From: Bin127 sp965203505
Lineage (GTDB): Bacteria > Chloroflexota > Dehalococcoidia > Lucifugimonadales > Lucifugimonadaceae
DNA length: 64,000 nucleotides
Direction of reading: 5' to 3'
Assembly: GCA_965203505.1 (NCBI GenBank)
Contig: OZ241880.1
Location: 1-64,000, forward strand
Position 1 is the first letter of the stretch; every line of letters begins with the position of its first letter. A model generated the notes under the pieces. That model made no database searches, was not told the DNA's origin, and was given only the letters and a program-made list of their open reading frames with translations. Position numbers and translations under genes: made by a program. Below, piece by piece: positions 1 to 8,512 of this stretch.

Positions 1-1
1 A

Positions 2-1108
2 GACGGCGATTTCATCTACGTTGGCAACGTCGATGGGGTGTTGGTGAGAGTCGATGCGGGCAGCCACGCGTACGACGTCAACTGGCTATATCCATTCGAA
101 CTCGACGGCGTGAGGAAGCAACCCAATGGTCTCGGAGCAATCTACGGTGCGCCAGTAATCGAAAACGGCGCGGTCTACGCGGCCGGCTACAACTGCAGGG
201 GAAGCGAATGCGACGGCGAGGTTTTCGGCCTGTCTGTTGAAAACGGTTCTCTTTCTTGGAATTCGGGCGGGTATCGACTGCGTTCGAAACTCGTAGGTCA
301 ACTCCAACCCACGGATGGAGGCTTATTGATCATCGGTACCGGAGCGATCGACGATGATCGCGAACCTCCGGGCTATCTCTACGCTTTCAGCTTGGACCCG
401 AATGCGGGGAGACGGGTTGAATGGCGCGTGCCTTTGGATGGTGAAGCCTTGGGGGCAGCCGCGATCGACAACACGACGAATACGGCATATGTCGGCACTA
501 CTGCGGGAACCCTTTACGCGATCGACATCTCGGACGGCGACATCAATGAGCGCGTCAAGTGGACGTTTGCCGCAGAAGGATCGATACCTGGTCCGGTTTT
601 GATTCACGAGAGTTTGGTCTACTTCGGTGATCTTTCCAGCCGGTTCTATAGGCTAAATCCGCGAACTCAGACTACGGATTGGGTTTTCCAAGCTGGTGCG
701 TGGGTTTGGGCTCAAGGGGTGCCCGACGATGAGAATGGCGCTATATACGTTTCGACGCTGGGCGGTCATATACACGCGCTGGATATCTCCACCGGCGCAC
801 CGATTTGGGGGCAACGGGTCGAAGGGCAGATCGTGGGGACTCCCCTCCTCTACAACCGGGTTCGCAACGAGTTTTCTCAGCGGGTTTTGGCGGTGCCTTC
901 GGGCGAGGACGGCGTACACGTTTTGAACGTGATCGATGGCGAAATCCTCGGGATTTTCCCGACGGACAGTGCGGTCAAATCTTCGCCGGTTCTAATCAAT
1001 GATTTCATCTACGTGCACACGCTCGACGGTGAATTGAAGTGGTTCTCGCCGGGTGACCAAACGCTACAGGGATGCGTCGCGCTCAAGGACGGTGGGCGAT
1101 GCGATTGA
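2..1108 (+). CDS. PQQ-like beta-propeller repeat protein (5' partial)
   Basis: The frame is open from base 2, so the gene begins outside the window; the first in-window GTG (38) is internal. The product consists of repeated blades of the form YVG(T/N)xxGxLYAxD, for example GTTAGTLYAIDISDGD and STLGGHIHALDIS, typical of the PQQ/Trp-docking eight-bladed propeller fold. Such proteins are usually extracytoplasmic scaffolds or BamB-like factors. No catalytic quinoprotein residues can be assigned. It resembles the propeller half of the lipoprotein at 47986-50025, so the missing N-terminus may also hold a lipobox and Pro/Thr linker (inference). It lies 40 bp upstream of yidC and could be cotranscribed with it. 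Confidence 0.85.
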   Translation, partial: DGDFIYVGNVDGVLVRVDAGSHAYDVNWLYPFELDGVRKQPNGLGAIYGAPVIENGAVYAAGYNCRGSECDGEVFGLSVENGSLSWNSGGYRLRSKLVGQLQPTDGGLLIIGTGAIDDDREPPGYLYAFSLDPNAGRRVEWRVPLDGEALGAAAIDNTTNTAYVGTTAGTLYAIDISDGDINERVKWTFAAEGSIPGPVLIHESLVYFGDLSSRFYRLNPRTQTTDWVFQAGAWVWAQGVPDDENGAIYVSTLGGHIHALDISTGAPIWGQRVEGQIVGTPLLYNRVRNEFSQRVLAVPSGEDGVHVLNVIDGEILGIFPTDSAVKSSPVLINDFIYVHTLDGELKWFSPGDQTLQGCVALKDGGRCD

Positions 1109-1148
1109 CGCTGTCCAACCAGAATTTCGCCGACGGAGGGGCCGCTAA

Positions 1149-2114
1149 ATGGAATTCTTAGGCCTCCTGTGGGACCAGGGCATAATGCGCCCGATGATCA
1201 ACGCGCTTGCGTTGTTGTACCACTACCTTTTCCTGAACTACGGTCTCAGCATCATCGCGTTCACGGTGGTAGTGCGCGTGTTGATGATACCGCTTACGAT
1301 CCGTCAGACTCGCCAGATGAAGAAGTTGCAGACGCTGCAACCTCGGATGAAGGCGATTCAGGACAAGTACCGGGACAAAAAGGACCCGGAGAGTCGGCGC
1401 GCGCAATCCAGCGAATCGATGGCTCTATACCGCGAAGCCGGGGTAAACCCGATCGGTTGTTTGGGTCCGATGATCATCCAGATGCCGATATGGATCGGTT
1501 TTTACCGCGCCATCATCCGGACCATGCCGACGACGCCCGAAGGTATGGCCAACCTTTCGACGGCGTTTTACGCTTGGAACCCGGCTAGCGCCGATGTTCC
1601 GTTCTCTCGCCTTTTCCTTGGCATCGACCTCGCAGACACGGTGTCGCAGGTTTACTTGCCGCTCAACTTTGTGCTTCCGGTCCTCGTGGGCGCTTCGATG
1701 TTCATCACAACGAAGATGACGTCGACGGTTGCGATGGATGAGCGTCAGCAATCGCAACAACGGATCATGCAATGGATGATGCCGGTGATGATCGGCGTTT
1801 TCACATATCAGTTCCCAGCAGGTCTGGGTATCTACATCTTGCTGTCAAACATCGTCGGCGTAGTAATTCAATACTTCGTCGGCGGTCAACAACCGATAGA
1901 TCTGTTCGGCAGGCTTTATCTGGGCACGCCAGAGACGCGATCACAAGCGATCGCGGCGAAGGCCGAGCTCGCCAACAAGCAACTGACAGATGACTCGGAT
2001 GAGGAGGAGACAACCAATGACGAATCGACGGGTATTCACCGGGAAGAACGTACAAGAGGCAACCGCCGTCGCGCTAGAAACACTAGACGCCGAGCTCGAA
2101 GACGTCGACATTAG
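1149..2114 (+). CDS. yidC: YidC/Oxa1-type membrane protein insertase
   Basis: Inserts proteins into the cytoplasmic membrane, alone or with SecYEG. The 321-residue product is of the short type without the large periplasmic P1 domain. The groove arginine lies in TVVVRVLMIPL (about R43), followed by the basic cytoplasmic hairpin KKLQTLQPRMKAIQDKY and the family signature AGVNPIGCLGPMIIQMP near 97-113, with further membrane segments to about residue 245. A GGAGG sits just upstream of the ATG. The C-terminal tail is acidic, then extremely Arg-rich (ending RRARRRRH). That tail is encoded in the +1 frame over the start of jag (98-bp overlap). Basic tails of this kind in other YidC/Oxa1 proteins bind ribosomes, so the tail is probably functional (inference). 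Confidence 0.95.
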   Translation: MEFLGLLWDQGIMRPMINALALLYHYLFLNYGLSIIAFTVVVRVLMIPLTIRQTRQMKKLQTLQPRMKAIQDKYRDKKDPESRRAQSSESMALYREAGVNPIGCLGPMIIQMPIWIGFYRAIIRTMPTTPEGMANLSTAFYAWNPASADVPFSRLFLGIDLADTVSQVYLPLNFVLPVLVGASMFITTKMTSTVAMDERQQSQQRIMQWMMPVMIGVFTYQFPAGLGIYILLSNIVGVVIQYFVGGQQPIDLFGRLYLGTPETRSQAIAAKAELANKQLTDDSDEEETTNDESTGIHREERTRGNRRRARNTRRRARRRRH

Positions 2115-3069
2115 GGTCATCAACCCGGGTCGATCGGGTATTTTTGGTCTAGGAGGAGCGCTCGCCGAAATCGAAGTCGCAAAGCTCTCCGACATCTTGG
2201 CCGAGGAGCAAAATGAGGCGGCTGAGCGGCAGCGACAGATGGACCAGGCGACCGGCGTAGCCGAAGCGGACGAACCTCGGCCAAGCCGTCAAACCCGGCA
2301 ATCGAGGTCTGGTAATCGTCGGGAACGACCACGGCGTCAGAACACGAAATCCGGCCAACGAGAAGATTCAACTCAGACCGCGTCGAGAAGGCGCGACAGA
2401 TCCGAGCCGCGGCGCAATCGCCAAGGCGCGCCGGAGCGCCAACGCCGTCAACGTCGTTCCAACCAGCGAGGTAGGCAAGGCAGGCGTGAGCCCGCGCAAA
2501 GTCGCGCGACTGCAAATGATAATGATGCGGAAGTGCGCGAGCAATCCCTCGAACAGCAAACCGCGCCGACGAGCCAGGAACAGAGCGCAGAGCAGGTGAA
2601 TCGCACCATTGAAAACCGCGAAGAGCTGGAAAAGGTTACTGGCGAAATCCTGGGTTATTTGATCGCGGCAATGAACGTCGAGGTCGAAGCCTACGTTTTG
2701 GACGACCTGCGTGACGGTTCGATTGTTTTCGAGATAGAAGGTGCGGATGCTGGACTGCTGATCGGCAGGCGAGGTGAAACGTTGCGCGACCTACAGTTCG
2801 TAGTGAGAATGCTCGTCAACCGCCAACTCAAACAGCGCGCCAACATCATCATCGACGTCGAAAGTTACCAGCAGAGGCGGACTCAGAAACTTCACACGAT
2901 AGCCGAGAATGCCGCGCGCGCGGCATCGCGAGGGCGGGCGAGATCGCTCGATCCGATGACCGCCGACGAACGGCGGATCGTGCACATGGCCCTTTCGGAC
3001 AATCCTGAAGTGGTTACGGAGAGTGAAGGCCAGGGCGCGGAGCGTCATGTGGTGGTGAAGCCGCGCTGA
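2017..3069 (+). CDS. jag: Jag/KhpB RNA-binding protein (Jag-N, KH, R3H)
   Basis: Single-stranded nucleic-acid-binding partner of YidC-linked operons; in Gram-positives KhpB/Jag affects cell division and RNA stability. The ATG at 2017 is chosen because GAGGAGGAGA ends 7 bases upstream and the protein then starts directly with the Jag-N domain (TGKNVQEATAVALETL, residues 9-24). A long Arg/Gln/Ser-rich linker follows (about 70-205). Next come a KH domain with the GxxG loop in LLIGRRGETL and a C-terminal R3H domain with DERRIVHMAL. The linker is longer and more basic than usual and is probably disordered. The classic yidC-jag pairing supports the call. Confidence 0.93.
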   Translation: MTNRRVFTGKNVQEATAVALETLDAELEDVDIRVINPGRSGIFGLGGALAEIEVAKLSDILAEEQNEAAERQRQMDQATGVAEADEPRPSRQTRQSRSGNRRERPRRQNTKSGQREDSTQTASRRRDRSEPRRNRQGAPERQRRQRRSNQRGRQGRREPAQSRATANDNDAEVREQSLEQQTAPTSQEQSAEQVNRTIENREELEKVTGEILGYLIAAMNVEVEAYVLDDLRDGSIVFEIEGADAGLLIGRRGETLRDLQFVVRMLVNRQLKQRANIIIDVESYQQRRTQKLHTIAENAARAASRGRARSLDPMTADERRIVHMALSDNPEVVTESEGQGAERHVVVKPR

Positions 3070-3101
3070 AGACCGCATGGGCCACCGGTTCCGTCCAGTG
3101 C

Positions 3102-4060
3102 GAGACCTTTGCAAAACCGGTTTCGATCCTCTAGGATGCATTCAGACGGTCCGATCATGTTTTCAGGGGGTAGCGGTCATGGAGATGTCTATGGGTCAGA
3201 GTTCGCTCGCCGAGGGGGTGATGCCGGACTGGCTGGGCCGCGACGAGCGTCTGGAGCGGATCGACGCGGCTGTGGACTGGGACGCGGTTGGAAGGTTGCT
3301 GTCGGAGCGCGGCCTCGCGGGGGCGGTGTTCGAGGAGATCAACCGTCAGCTGGAGGACGCCGGGATGGTTCTGAAGAAGGGTACGATCGCGGATTCGACG
3401 ATCGTGGACGCCGCGCCTCGCCGCCCGTCGCCGGGGGACGTCCCGGGGGACCCGGACGCCATGCCTTCGAACCCCGGCAGCCACCTTCAGGGCTACAAGG
3501 TCCACATCTCGATGGACAAGGACAGCCAGGTGGTGCGCAAGGCGCGTGTGGTTCAGGCGAGCGAGAACGACTTCACGGCTCCTTCGGAGATGATCGTGGG
3601 CGACGAGGAGGCGTTCTACACGGACCGCGGCTACAGCGGCGCGAAGCTTTCGGAGAGGCTGCGGGAGCTTGGGATCAAGGACCGCACGATGCGCCGGGCG
3701 AAGAGGGGCCGCGGCCCGCTGGGGCGGTGGGAGAAGCGGCGGAACGATCTGATCAAGCCGCTGCGCGCGCCGGTGGAGTCCGTCTTCGGCGTCTGCAAGC
3801 GCAGCCTCGGGATGCGACGCGCGCGCTACGTCGGGCATGCGAAGGTGGAGGCGGAGATGCTGCTGAAGCTCACGGCCTACAACCTGCTGCGTCTCGACCG
3901 GATGCTGCGCGACGGCGCGCGGGCGTAGCGCCCGCTTCGGACGCGCGCGCCTTCCGGCCCCCCGGAAGGCGGAAAAGACACGCCCCCGAGCGACGAAACC
4001 CGCCCCGAGCGCGCCATACGCCCCAGGATCGCCGAAAAACGACCGTTTTGCAAAGGCCTC
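3102..4060 (+). mobile_element. IS5-family insertion sequence with 16-bp terminal inverted repeats
   Basis: The left end GAGACCTTTGCAAAAC (3102-3117) and the right end GTTTTGCAAAGGCCTC (4045-4060) are inverted repeats with one mismatch, bracketing a transposase gene. The element is visibly GC-richer than its flanks. Immediately right of it is the octamer GCTTTCGC (4061-4068), the loop of a REP-like palindrome found elsewhere in the window. The same ends bound short elements at 15114, 27183 and 51372. The transposase lacks an internal segment, so this copy is probably defective or derivative. Confidence 0.88.
3179..3928 (+). pseudogene. IS5-family DDE transposase with in-frame internal deletion
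   Basis: Start ATG at 3179 (an in-frame ATG at 3191 also gives the family-typical MGQSS start). Catalytic positions of the IS4/IS5 DDE fold are visible: D in GTIADSTIVDA (about D72), D in YTDRGYSGAK (about D149) and E in APVESVFGVCKR (about E200). The product is about 249 residues, whereas IS5 transposases are normally about 310-340. The expected N-terminal DUF772 region is missing: VGRL at residue 40 runs straight into LSERGLAGAVFEEINRQL, which normally follows that domain. The reading frame is kept. Loss of the DNA-binding region suggests an inactive copy, though the catalytic core is intact. Confidence 0.85.
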
Positions 4061-4253
4061 GCTTTCGCAGGAATGACGGTAGTTACGCAAACCTGCCCTA
4101 CGTCTGACCGTAGGGGCGATCCCTTGTGGTCGCCAGTCAGGTTTTCGCCATCCACGTTTTGATCTCGTGGTATTAACTGCTAAAGTCTCCATGTCGCACA
4201 CCTCGCCATCGCGAGGCACCGATAGTTTGAGATCGATCTGAGCAAATTTACTC

Positions 4254-4718
4254 ATGCCATCAAAAGACCACATCGAACTACAATCTGAACTGATTGACCG
4301 AGGCATAGCGTGGCAAGTCGCCGGATTTGCCGTCGTGAGCGTAGCCGCGACGTCTGCGCTTGCAATATACTCCGATATAGACGCTTTACCGTTCCGATTC
4401 TTCGAAATCGCCGCCACCAAGCTGAACTGGGCGTTCGTCCCAGTTGTCGTATTCATCGCCGATTGGAGCAGAGAGATGTTCAAGAAAAGTTCTGATATTC
4501 GCGCAGAGGCCGGAGCGAAAGTGCGCGAAAAAGCACGACAGGAGGGGTTGAAGGAAGGGCGAAAGGAAGGGCGCATCGCAGGCATCGAGGAAGGTCGGCA
4601 AGAAGCCACACAGGAGACCGAAGAACGAATCCGCTTAAAACTCGAAGCAGAAGGTGTAATCCTTTCATCCGAAGTCGCAGGACGTGTCTTCAACCATAAG
4701 AACGGACAGGACTCTTGA
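4254..4718 (+). CDS. Small membrane protein with charged coiled-coil tail (unknown)
   Basis: A 154-residue protein of no recognised family. An N-terminal soluble stretch is followed by two hydrophobic segments (about 18-40 and 58-75), then a Lys/Glu/Arg-rich coiled coil (about 78-135) containing KEGRKEGR. It ends with the motif RLKLEAEGVILSSEVAGRVF. The next gene repeats this motif (RSELEAHGIVLPPEVVEEIF) and starts on a TTG overlapping this stop codon, so the two are likely one translationally coupled pair. The flanking intergenic DNA holds only repeats. Function unknown. Confidence 0.6.
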   Translation: MPSKDHIELQSELIDRGIAWQVAGFAVVSVAATSALAIYSDIDALPFRFFEIAATKLNWAFVPVVVFIADWSREMFKKSSDIRAEAGAKVREKARQEGLKEGRKEGRIAGIEEGRQEATQETEERIRLKLEAEGVILSSEVAGRVFNHKNGQDS

Positions 4719-4960
4719 ACCGCCCTTTTAAACTCTCATGGCGACACAAACTCGAGATCCTTTGTGACAGCGCCACAAATGGAAAGATGTTCAGGACCAA
4801 CACCGAGATCCGCGAATCAGTTAGGCGCAAAATCTACGAAATCGAGTACCGGGAAGGTCAACGCGAAGTCAGACAACGAATCCGATCGGAGCTAGAAGCC
4901 CACGGCATCGTTCTACCGCCCGAAGTTGTCGAAGAGATCTTCGGTGATACCAGAAACTAA
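4715..4960 (+). CDS. Small charged protein, partner of the upstream gene (unknown)
   Basis: An 81-residue, mostly helical, highly charged protein with no recognised domain. Its TTG start (4715) overlaps the upstream TGA (TTGA), typical of translational coupling. The last 25 residues share the pattern R-x2-LEA-x-GI-x-L-x2-EV-x3-IF with the upstream coiled-coil membrane protein, suggesting duplication or a common binding element. It has no membrane segment. A partnership between the two proteins is inference from overlap and the shared tail. Confidence 0.5.
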   Translation: MNRPFKLSWRHKLEILCDSATNGKMFRTNTEIRESVRRKIYEIEYREGQREVRQRIRSELEAHGIVLPPEVVEEIFGDTRN

Positions 4961-4991
4961 AGACACCAACCACCATCCTTCATAGCCTAGT

Positions 4992-6290
4992 TCAATTCGT
5001 CGGCTTAACCGCAAACAACGAAGCCACTGCTGCAAGCACTCCCACAAATCCCGCGCCGAAGAAGAACGGCAAGTAACTAGCTCCCCCCACGAAGTCGAAG
5101 ATCAGTCCCGGTATCATCACTCCAACAGCCTGTCCCAACGTCGTGAACGGCTCCGTCACCCCGCGTATCGTACCGAGCGCCGGACGCCCGAAATAGTCTG
5201 CATACGCCACTGGCGGCACCACTAGCATTCCACCGAGCCCAAACCCGAAGAACGCCGAGAAGGCCAATGCCTCAACGGTCGTGTCCGTGAGGGTGAACAG
5301 GAACGCCCCGATCGCCAGGTTGATGGCGACCGCCGCCATCACGAACCTCACGGGCACGCGCTCGACGATTCGACCCCAAACCAAACTGCTGATCCCCAAA
5401 AATATCGCATTCAAGCTGATGCTCACGCCGGCGGTTACGACGCCCAATCCCTGATCCTGAAAGAATGCAGCTGCGTGGGTATTCGACCCGGCGTGCATGA
5501 AGAACATCATCCCGGTCGCCAACGCCAGCAGCCACAACGCCGGGGTCCGCATCGCATCACCTGATGTCCAATTCGGCTCCTCCGTCATCGAATCAGCATC
5601 GTCATCTGCCTCGGAGACCTCGTCTACACCATCACCATCGGGCCGCAATCCCAGATCCTCTGGTTGCTCCGATATAAGTAACGCCACCGGCAGCAAAGCG
5701 ACCACAAAAACCACCACGCTCAACACGAACCACGCATCACGCCAACCGCTCTGAGCTATCACGATCGATGCGATCAGCGGGAACAGAACCATGCCCGCAG
5801 AGTGCGACAGTCCCAGTATCCCGTTCGTTCGACCGCGCATCCGGACGAACCATCTCGACACAACAACCGAAGTCCCAATCTGAACAGGGCTCGCAAATAT
5901 CACCCGCCCCGTTCCGTATGCGATGTAAAACACCCACGGGATTGTGACCCCCATCACAGTCAGACTCACATCCGACCAAGCAAGCGCGAATGTCGAAACA
6001 CACAACACCACAATGCTCACCGTCAACACGGAACGTGCGCCATAACGGTCGATCATCCGGCCGATGATCGGAGATGTGAACGTCGCAGCCAGCCCTCCTG
6101 CTGCCGCCGCCCCCGCGATCAGCGTACGACTCCAGCCCAACTCCTCCGACAGCGGATAGATGAAGACCGAGATCGTCAGACTAGCCGCAGCATTGCGCGC
6201 GAAGTTTGCGGTCCCAGCCGCACCCAGAATCCACCACCCGTAAAAAAACGGGCTACGATTTGCCAGCCTCTGACGCATCACGAACTGCAA
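4992..6290 (-). CDS. MFS transporter (YGWW/monocarboxylate-type)
   Basis: A 432-residue major facilitator carrier of about 12 membrane segments. It opens with SPFFYGWWILGAAG, typical of a subgroup related to monocarboxylate/oxalate carriers. The loop after segment 2 (GRMIDRYGAR) fits the MFS signature, and the central loop is acidic (DEVSEADDDADSMTEE). Its neighbour on the same strand upstream is an acid-sugar-dehydratase-like enolase-superfamily enzyme, so uptake of a sugar acid or related carboxylate is a plausible job (inference). Two similar carriers lie at 39491 and 40981. Confidence 0.87.
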   Translation of the reverse strand: MQFVMRQRLANRSPFFYGWWILGAAGTANFARNAAASLTISVFIYPLSEELGWSRTLIAGAAAAGGLAATFTSPIIGRMIDRYGARSVLTVSIVVLCVSTFALAWSDVSLTVMGVTIPWVFYIAYGTGRVIFASPVQIGTSVVVSRWFVRMRGRTNGILGLSHSAGMVLFPLIASIVIAQSGWRDAWFVLSVVVFVVALLPVALLISEQPEDLGLRPDGDGVDEVSEADDDADSMTEEPNWTSGDAMRTPALWLLALATGMMFFMHAGSNTHAAAFFQDQGLGVVTAGVSISLNAIFLGISSLVWGRIVERVPVRFVMAAVAINLAIGAFLFTLTDTTVEALAFSAFFGFGLGGMLVVPPVAYADYFGRPALGTIRGVTEPFTTLGQAVGVMIPGLIFDFVGGASYLPFFFGAGFVGVLAAVASLFAVKPTN

Positions 6291-6296
6291 AACCCT

Positions 6297-6373
6297 CCCC
6301 CTTGATGTCCAAGGGGGAATTGAAGGGGATTTAGATTAACCGTCATTCCGGCGAAAGCCGGAATCCAGAGGGG
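6297..6373. repeat. Hairpin plus REP-like palindrome (family A copy 1)
   Basis: An 8-bp stem CCCCCTTG/CAAGGGGG (6297-6317) is followed by the palindrome GTCATTCCGGCGAAAGCCGG (6342-6361) and AATCCAGAGGGG. The palindrome recurs, whole or half, near 9714, 15098, 23932, 24190, 27165 and 51452. It sits between two same-strand genes and could act as an RNA hairpin or processing/termination element. Confidence 0.75.
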
Positions 6374-6425
6374 ACGGGCGGCGGTGTAATCACAGCCCAT
6401 CATTAAAAATCATCGCAATCACAGT

Positions 6426-7592
6426 TCAACAAGGCGGCGAATCCGGATGCAGGTGCTCCTCAATCGCATCCATGCTGATGTCCACACCCAGACCAGGTTT
6501 ACCGGTCACTTTGATGTATTGTCCATGAAAATCGATCGGCTCCTCGAGCATCGAGTTATATGCCGGGATCGACGCTATCGAGTGCTCCAATCGATAGAAG
6601 TTCACGGTCGACATAGCGACATGCGCACCCGCCACCACCTGAAGCGAACCCATTGCGTTATGCGGACTTATCGGGATGTAATACGCCTCCGCCATCGTCG
6701 CAATCTTCCGAATCTCGCTGATCCCGCCCGTCCACACGATGTCCGGCATGATGTAGTCCGCAAGATTCTTGTGGAAAATCGGCAAGAAGTCCCAGCGAGT
6801 GAACAACCGCTCGCCCACGCAGATATTCGGTTCCGTGTGTGCCCGTATCGTCTCCAATCCGGCGAATCCCTCCGGCGGCAGCGGTTCCTCGAACCATTCG
6901 ATACGACTCTGCTCGTAGAGATTGTTGGCGATCCGGATCGCGACTGGCACGTTGTAGTGACCATGCGCGTCGATCAAAATTTCGAACTGCGGTCCTACAG
7001 CCTCTCGCGTCGCACGCACGATGTCATAGCCAAACTGCTCGCCCTCCTGCGATATTTGACCCGTCTGATACGCCGTGTGATACGGGCGCATCTCCAAGAA
7101 CGGGTCCAATTTCAACGCTTCATGACCCGACTCCTTGACCCTCTTAGCAGCCTCGCCATACTCCTCAGGCGTCGTGCAGCCAGCGAAATAACCATTCGCA
7201 TACAACCGCACCTCGTCTCTGAAACTCCCGCCCAGCAGATCGTAGATCGGCTTGCCCAAAGCCTTGCCCTTTATGTCCCACAACGCGATATCAATACCGC
7301 TGATCGCGCTAGTCGGCAAACCCCGCGAGCCCATGTAGGTATATCGACGGTAGAGCTTGTGCCAAAGCGGCTCGATGTTCACCGGGTCCTCGCCAACCAA
7401 CGCCTCCTTCATCGCCAAGACCGCCTGCGCAGTCAGAAAGCTTCCATTGCGAGGACTGTTCGTAGCCTCGCCCCAACCCGAAATGCCCTCATTGGTATCG
7501 ATCCGCACAAACGTCCAATGCCGATCCATCGTGCTTCCAAAAACCGGTCCCTGTGGCTCAACAACCCATGCCTTGACATCCGTAATCTTCAT
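6426..7592 (-). CDS. Enolase-superfamily dehydratase (mandelate racemase/muconate lactonizing family, galactonate-dehydratase-like)
   Basis: The start at 7592 is chosen because GGAGG lies about 10 bases upstream and MKITDVKAWVV is the normal family N-terminus. The product has 388 residues. The N-terminal capping domain is followed by the (beta/alpha)7-beta barrel with metal ligands D (ILIDAHGHY), E (EWFEEPLPP) and E (CVGERLF), the DxH histidine typical of the acid-sugar dehydratase branch, and the seventh-strand histidine in ISPHNAMG. These enzymes abstract a proton alpha to a carboxylate, usually to dehydrate a sugar acid. The exact substrate cannot be read from sequence. An MFS carrier follows on the same strand. 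Confidence 0.9.
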   Translation of the reverse strand: MKITDVKAWVVEPQGPVFGSTMDRHWTFVRIDTNEGISGWGEATNSPRNGSFLTAQAVLAMKEALVGEDPVNIEPLWHKLYRRYTYMGSRGLPTSAISGIDIALWDIKGKALGKPIYDLLGGSFRDEVRLYANGYFAGCTTPEEYGEAAKRVKESGHEALKLDPFLEMRPYHTAYQTGQISQEGEQFGYDIVRATREAVGPQFEILIDAHGHYNVPVAIRIANNLYEQSRIEWFEEPLPPEGFAGLETIRAHTEPNICVGERLFTRWDFLPIFHKNLADYIMPDIVWTGGISEIRKIATMAEAYYIPISPHNAMGSLQVVAGAHVAMSTVNFYRLEHSIASIPAYNSMLEEPIDFHGQYIKVTGKPGLGVDISMDAIEEHLHPDSPPC

Positions 7593-7653
7593 GCGATCCG
7601 ATCCTCCAAATTCAACGCCAAACACTAAACTAGGCGCGCAATGAGTTTACTAC

Positions 7654-8412
7654 CTACCCCAACCCCACCTCATACAACCGCTCATACCGCGTCGGCCGGT
7701 TGTGATGCAAATGACTCCGCATCAACACCATCGACTCCACCGGCACTCCGACATCGCGGCTACCATCACCCGACGCCCGCACCTCCAACCAACGCTCGCC
7801 GATCGCCGCTAACACCCGCTTCTGCGTACCGCTCCTAACGCGTCCGACTGTGACATGCGGCTTAAACTCGCGTCCATCTTCCGGAAATCCGCACCGAACC
7901 ATCGCGCCTTCGAGTCGCGTAGCCAAACTCGACATCCGGCGCAGATCACCTTCCAAGCCCGTCCACAGCACCCGCGGCGTCCGCTCACCCGGAAAACACC
8001 CGTTAGCACCCAGCTCCAACCGCAAACTCGACGACTCCGCCGCCACATCGTCCAACTCCTCCCTCAGATACGGCAAATCATCCCGGTGCACATCACCCAA
8101 GAACTTCAAAGTCAGATGCATATTCTCCGGCGCCGTCCAACGCACCGCATCATAAGCCACCGCACCACGTGACGGTCTCCGCCGCTGCCGACCTCCATAA
8201 GACTCCGCACGCATCGACCGCGCCATCCCATCCAACACCCGAATCGCCCGACGAGGCAACGCGACGGCAACAAACAACCGCCAGTAAAGCTTGTCCTCCT
8301 CAACATCCTCATCCCTCACACCCCCACGCAACAAAACCGGCTCAACTTCCCGCCGCGTCGCCCCACGACTACGACGTGGACGTTCATCAATCCTGTCGGC
8401 CCTTCGTTGCAT
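7654..8412 (-). CDS. thpR: RNA 2',3'-cyclic phosphodiesterase (2'-5' RNA ligase family)
   Basis: Two HxTx catalytic motifs are visible, HLTLKFLGDV and FKPHVTVGRV, in the standard 2H phosphoesterase order. The core starts at RLFVAVALP as in ThpR, which hydrolyses 2',3'-cyclic phosphates on RNA. The ATG at 8412 gives 252 residues, against a usual 180-200. The excess is an Arg/Glu-rich N-terminal extension of about 45 residues and an Arg-rich loop (YGGRQRRRPSRG) before the first motif. The open frame continues further upstream only into repeat DNA, so a longer start is unlikely. Divergent from the enolase-superfamily gene at 8513. Confidence 0.85.
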   Translation of the reverse strand: MQRRADRIDERPRRSRGATRREVEPVLLRGGVRDEDVEEDKLYWRLFVAVALPRRAIRVLDGMARSMRAESYGGRQRRRPSRGAVAYDAVRWTAPENMHLTLKFLGDVHRDDLPYLREELDDVAAESSSLRLELGANGCFPGERTPRVLWTGLEGDLRRMSSLATRLEGAMVRCGFPEDGREFKPHVTVGRVRSGTQKRVLAAIGERWLEVRASGDGSRDVGVPVESMVLMRSHLHHNRPTRYERLYEVGLG

Positions 8413-8440
8413 CCAGTAATCATAGCCAACGACTCCTCGG

Positions 8441-8488
8441 GTTTCCCCCCGCGAGCGGGGGAAATGTCCGAAGGACAAAGGGGGCGCG
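8441..8488 (+). repeat. Palindromic repeat family B, copy 1
   Basis: Two adjacent hairpins: CCCCCGC/GCGGGGG, then TGTCC/GGACA (ATGTCCGAAGGACAAAGG), ending GGGGGCGCG. It lies in the divergent promoter region between thpR and the enolase-superfamily gene. Further copies are at 9841, 10162, 10857, 24119, 24278, 24742 (altered), 25347, 27225 and 51506 (reverse). Confidence 0.85.
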
Positions 8489-8512
8489 CAACAACCGACT
8501 AAAATCTTCACC

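Noticed and set aside
3109..4693. Long open frames on both strands over the IS transposase (for example 3155-4693 minus)
   Set aside because: They are GC-rich shadow frames of the transposase, with low-complexity Arg/Ala/Gly translations.
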